The notes beneath the pieces are model-generated. The model was not told where the DNA came from and made no database searches. It worked only from the letters and a program-made list of their open reading frames with translations. DNA of 8,072 bases, from assembly GCA_945957225.1 (NCBI GenBank), contig CAMFKK010000089.1, forward strand, positions 1 to 8,072, given 5' to 3'. This DNA is from an uncultured Sphingobacteriia bacterium. GTDB taxonomy: Bacteria; Bacteroidota; Bacteroidia; Chitinophagales; Chitinophagaceae. Made by a program: the position numbers and the translations under genes. Positions 6,158-8,072 of the stretch are shown here, in pieces (positions within the stretch are counted from its first letter, which is position 1; every line of letters starts with the position of its first letter).

Positions 6158-8072
6158 TTAAAAATTGATGTCAATACCAAAGACAAATGTTTTCTGAATA
6201 GGGAAGCTTCCGCGTTGGTAACCATCAATCAGTGCAGAAGAATAAGCTCCAGTGTTTGCTCTGCCTTCAGGATTTAAGGCCTTGAAATTCTTAGCAGATG
6301 CAAAGAACAGGTTTTGAGCGGCTAGATACACCCTAAGTGAACTTAGTTTAATAGCTTTTGCTACTGAGTTAGGCAATTGATATCCTAAGTTCAATTCGCG
6401 TAAAGCAAAATAAGATGCATCAGATACAACATAATCAGTCAACATCCAGTTAAACCCAATAGTTGAATAAGGTGTTTTACCATCACCTGGAAATGCAGGA
6501 CTTACCCATCTGTTTTGACTAAAAGCAGTAATATACCTTCTTGACTCATTATAGTTGGCGTCTCCATTAATCACATTACCACCTTTTACACCTTGAATGG
6601 TAAAACTAAAATCAAATGCTTTATAGTTAATGGTATTGGTCATACCATAGTTAAATTCAGGATAAGGATTTCCAATTACTACCCTGTCTTTATTATCCAA
6701 AACATTGTCACCATTAACATCAACTAATTTCAATCCACCAGGTATAAATACATTACTTAAAGAACTGGTTAATCCCTTTGTTCTAGCATCGTTGATATCA
6801 GCTTGACTTAACCAAACTCCATCTGTTTTAAATCCAAAGAATTGAACCAACGGATCACCAACTTTACTTTGATAAACTTCAGTACGTTCCCCTTGGTTCA
6901 ACAAGAAAGATTCACTTCCTAATTCCATAATTTCATTTCTATTTCTAGAAAAGTTCAAAGAAGTAGTCCATTTAAAATCTTTTTTACTGATATTAATAGT
7001 AGATAATTCTAATTCAATACCTCTATTTTTTAAACTACCAATATTGTTAAAATATTGAGGAACTCCTGCAATTGCCTGTACAGATTGTTGCAATAGAAGA
7101 CGCTCTGTTTTGGATTCATAAATATCCAAAGACAAACTAATTCTGTTTTTCAAAATTGAGATATCTGTACCAAAATTGGTTTGGAAAGTACGCTCCCAAG
7201 TAATGCTTGGGTTAGCAATATTAGATGTTGATGTTACTTGACCAGAGGTAGAAACACCTGTTCCACTACCAAATGCATAGTTACCTGTACTCAACAAATC
7301 AAGAAAGGCAAAATCAGAAATTCGGTTATTTCCAGTAGCACCATAGCTAGCTCTGAATTTTAACCTAGTCAACCAATCAACATTTTCTAAAAATTTCTCT
7401 TGAGACGCTATCCAACCGGCAGAAACAGATGGAAAAGAGCCCCATTTGTTACCAGCTCCAAAATAAGAACTACCATCAGTACGGAAACTCACTGACAACA
7501 GATACTTGTTATTGTATTCATAATTAATTCTACCCAAATAAGATACCAAACCAATTTGATTTTTGGTTCCAAAGGTTCCTGCTTTATCAATAGCAGATGC
7601 ATTATTTAAGGTTCTGATATTATCAGAAGGATAATCCAAACCAGTAGTTTGGTCTCTATTAATATTGGTTCTCTGAGCTGTAAAACCGGCTAGAACATTA
7701 ATAGAATGCTTGTTGAATATCTTCTTATATGTAAGCGTGTTTTCACTTAATAAATCAATATTAGATGAATTGACATAGACACCTCTACTAACAGAACCAT
7801 CAGCTGTAGCATTTCTATTTGCAAATGATTGACCAGAAGTAGTATTTACATACAAACTTGCCAAAGATTTAAAATCTAAACCCGGTAGAATATTTACATT
7901 CAAATCTGCCGCACCTTGCAAACGATATTCATTACTATAAATATCTTGTCCCATGGTAGAAGACTTTGGAGTGTTCTGTGCAGAGCTAAAAGGATCTGAT
8001 GTTCCCACAGGCGTCCAAGTACTTCCATCAGGCATCGTACCAGAATAATAAATAGAACTAAAATGTCTTGGT
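6158..8072 (-). CDS. SusC-like TonB-dependent outer-membrane transporter (C-terminal part, 5' end outside window)
   Basis: This is the outer-membrane beta-barrel transporter of a SusC/SusD pair, which imports oligosaccharides into the periplasm using TonB/ExbBD energy. The reading frame is open to the right window edge, so the first visible Met (8035) is internal. About 637 residues are visible, against roughly 1000 in whole SusC proteins; the signal peptide, carboxypeptidase-like domain, TonB box and plug are therefore missing. Seen in the sequence are typical SusC barrel segments: GRINYEYNNKYLLSVSFR, the RTDGSSYFG and GSFPSVSAGW stretch, LKFRASYGATGNN, WERTFQTNFGTDI, KNRGIELELS, and a late ALRELNLGYQLP. 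The protein ends in a beta-strand with terminal Phe (GIDINF), the usual outer-membrane assembly signal. A 17-nt gap separates it from the susD-like gene, the normal partner arrangement. The family call is very secure; the transported glycan cannot be read from this part. Confidence 0.96.
   Translation of the reverse strand, partial: PRHFSSIYYSGTMPDGSTWTPVGTSDPFSSAQNTPKSSTMGQDIYSNEYRLQGAADLNVNILPGLDFKSLASLYVNTTSGQSFANRNATADGSVSRGVYVNSSNIDLLSENTLTYKKIFNKHSINVLAGFTAQRTNINRDQTTGLDYPSDNIRTLNNASAIDKAGTFGTKNQIGLVSYLGRINYEYNNKYLLSVSFRTDGSSYFGAGNKWGSFPSVSAGWIASQEKFLENVDWLTRLKFRASYGATGNNRISDFAFLDLLSTGNYAFGSGTGVSTSGQVTSTSNIANPSITWERTFQTNFGTDISILKNRISLSLDIYESKTERLLLQQSVQAIAGVPQYFNNIGSLKNRGIELELSTINISKKDFKWTTSLNFSRNRNEIMELGSESFLLNQGERTEVYQSKVGDPLVQFFGFKTDGVWLSQADINDARTKGLTSSLSNVFIPGGLKLVDVNGDNVLDNKDRVVIGNPYPEFNYGMTNTINYKAFDFSFTIQGVKGGNVINGDANYNESRRYITAFSQNRWVSPAFPGDGKTPYSTIGFNWMLTDYVVSDASYFALRELNLGYQLPNSVAKAIKLSSLRVYLAAQNLFFASAKNFKALNPEGRANTGAYSSALIDGYQRGSFPIQKTFVFGIDINF
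6686..6721 (-). other. EF-hand/dockerin-like calcium-binding loop within the SusC-like protein
   Basis: The segment DVNGDNVLDNKD has acidic or Asn residues at loop positions 1, 3, 5, 9 and 12, matching the calcium-loop pattern DxNxDxxxDxxD. It follows GGLKLV and precedes RVVIGNPYPEF, a context that recurs across SusC-like transporters. The loop probably lies in an extracellular part of the barrel and may bind calcium. The pattern is seen directly; calcium binding is inferred. Confidence 0.6.

Noticed and set aside
1..8072. CRISPR array, tRNA/rRNA, insertion sequence or prophage genes
   Set aside because: No regularly spaced repeats, no RNA-like conserved stretches, no transposase or phage coding frames were seen; nearly all sequence is accounted for by the minus-strand genes.

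Overview
The window looks like a piece of an AT-rich Bacteroidota chromosome, plausibly from a Chitinophagaceae/Sphingobacteriia-type environmental member. This rests on a SusC/SusD pair, lipoproteins with Bacteroidota-type signal peptides, AT-rich leaders without clear Shine-Dalgarno sequences, and a GAF/PAS sensor kinase of a kind common in this phylum. The family calls are firm; the lineage is only a guess from sequence style. Every supported gene is on the minus strand, so transcription runs from the right edge towards position 1.

Right part (about 8072 to 2265): the downstream end of a polysaccharide utilization locus. In transcription order it holds the C-terminal two thirds of a SusC-like TonB-dependent transporter (cut by the window edge), a SusD-like surface glycan-binding lipoprotein, a secreted alpha/beta-hydrolase esterase, and a secreted alginate-lyase-superfamily polysaccharide lyase. 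The gaps are 17, 16 and 5 nt, so this is almost certainly one operon. Transporter, binder, esterase and lyase together suggest uptake and breakdown of an acylated uronic-acid polysaccharide such as an acetylated alginate or glucuronan. The substrate is inferred.

Middle (2264 to 1404): a short intergenic region with an 8-bp perfect hairpin that may end the operon, then a lipoprotein of unrecognised function.

Left part (1334 to 1): the 5' two thirds of a GAF-PAS-PAS-histidine kinase gene, cut by the left edge just where the phosphoacceptor domain begins. The frame is continuous across 444 codons with no indel but carries three nonsense codons (TGA, TAA, TAA), the first exactly where a conserved PAS tryptophan belongs. 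Terminal TAA, TAG and TGA codons are all used normally by neighbouring genes, so the genetic code is standard and this is best read as a recently broken gene.

The two items most worth a second look are this indel-free, triple-nonsense kinase and a roughly 65-residue beta-rich insertion in the SusD protein. No RNA gene, CRISPR array, insertion sequence or plus-strand gene could be supported, and no undescribed multi-gene system is evident.
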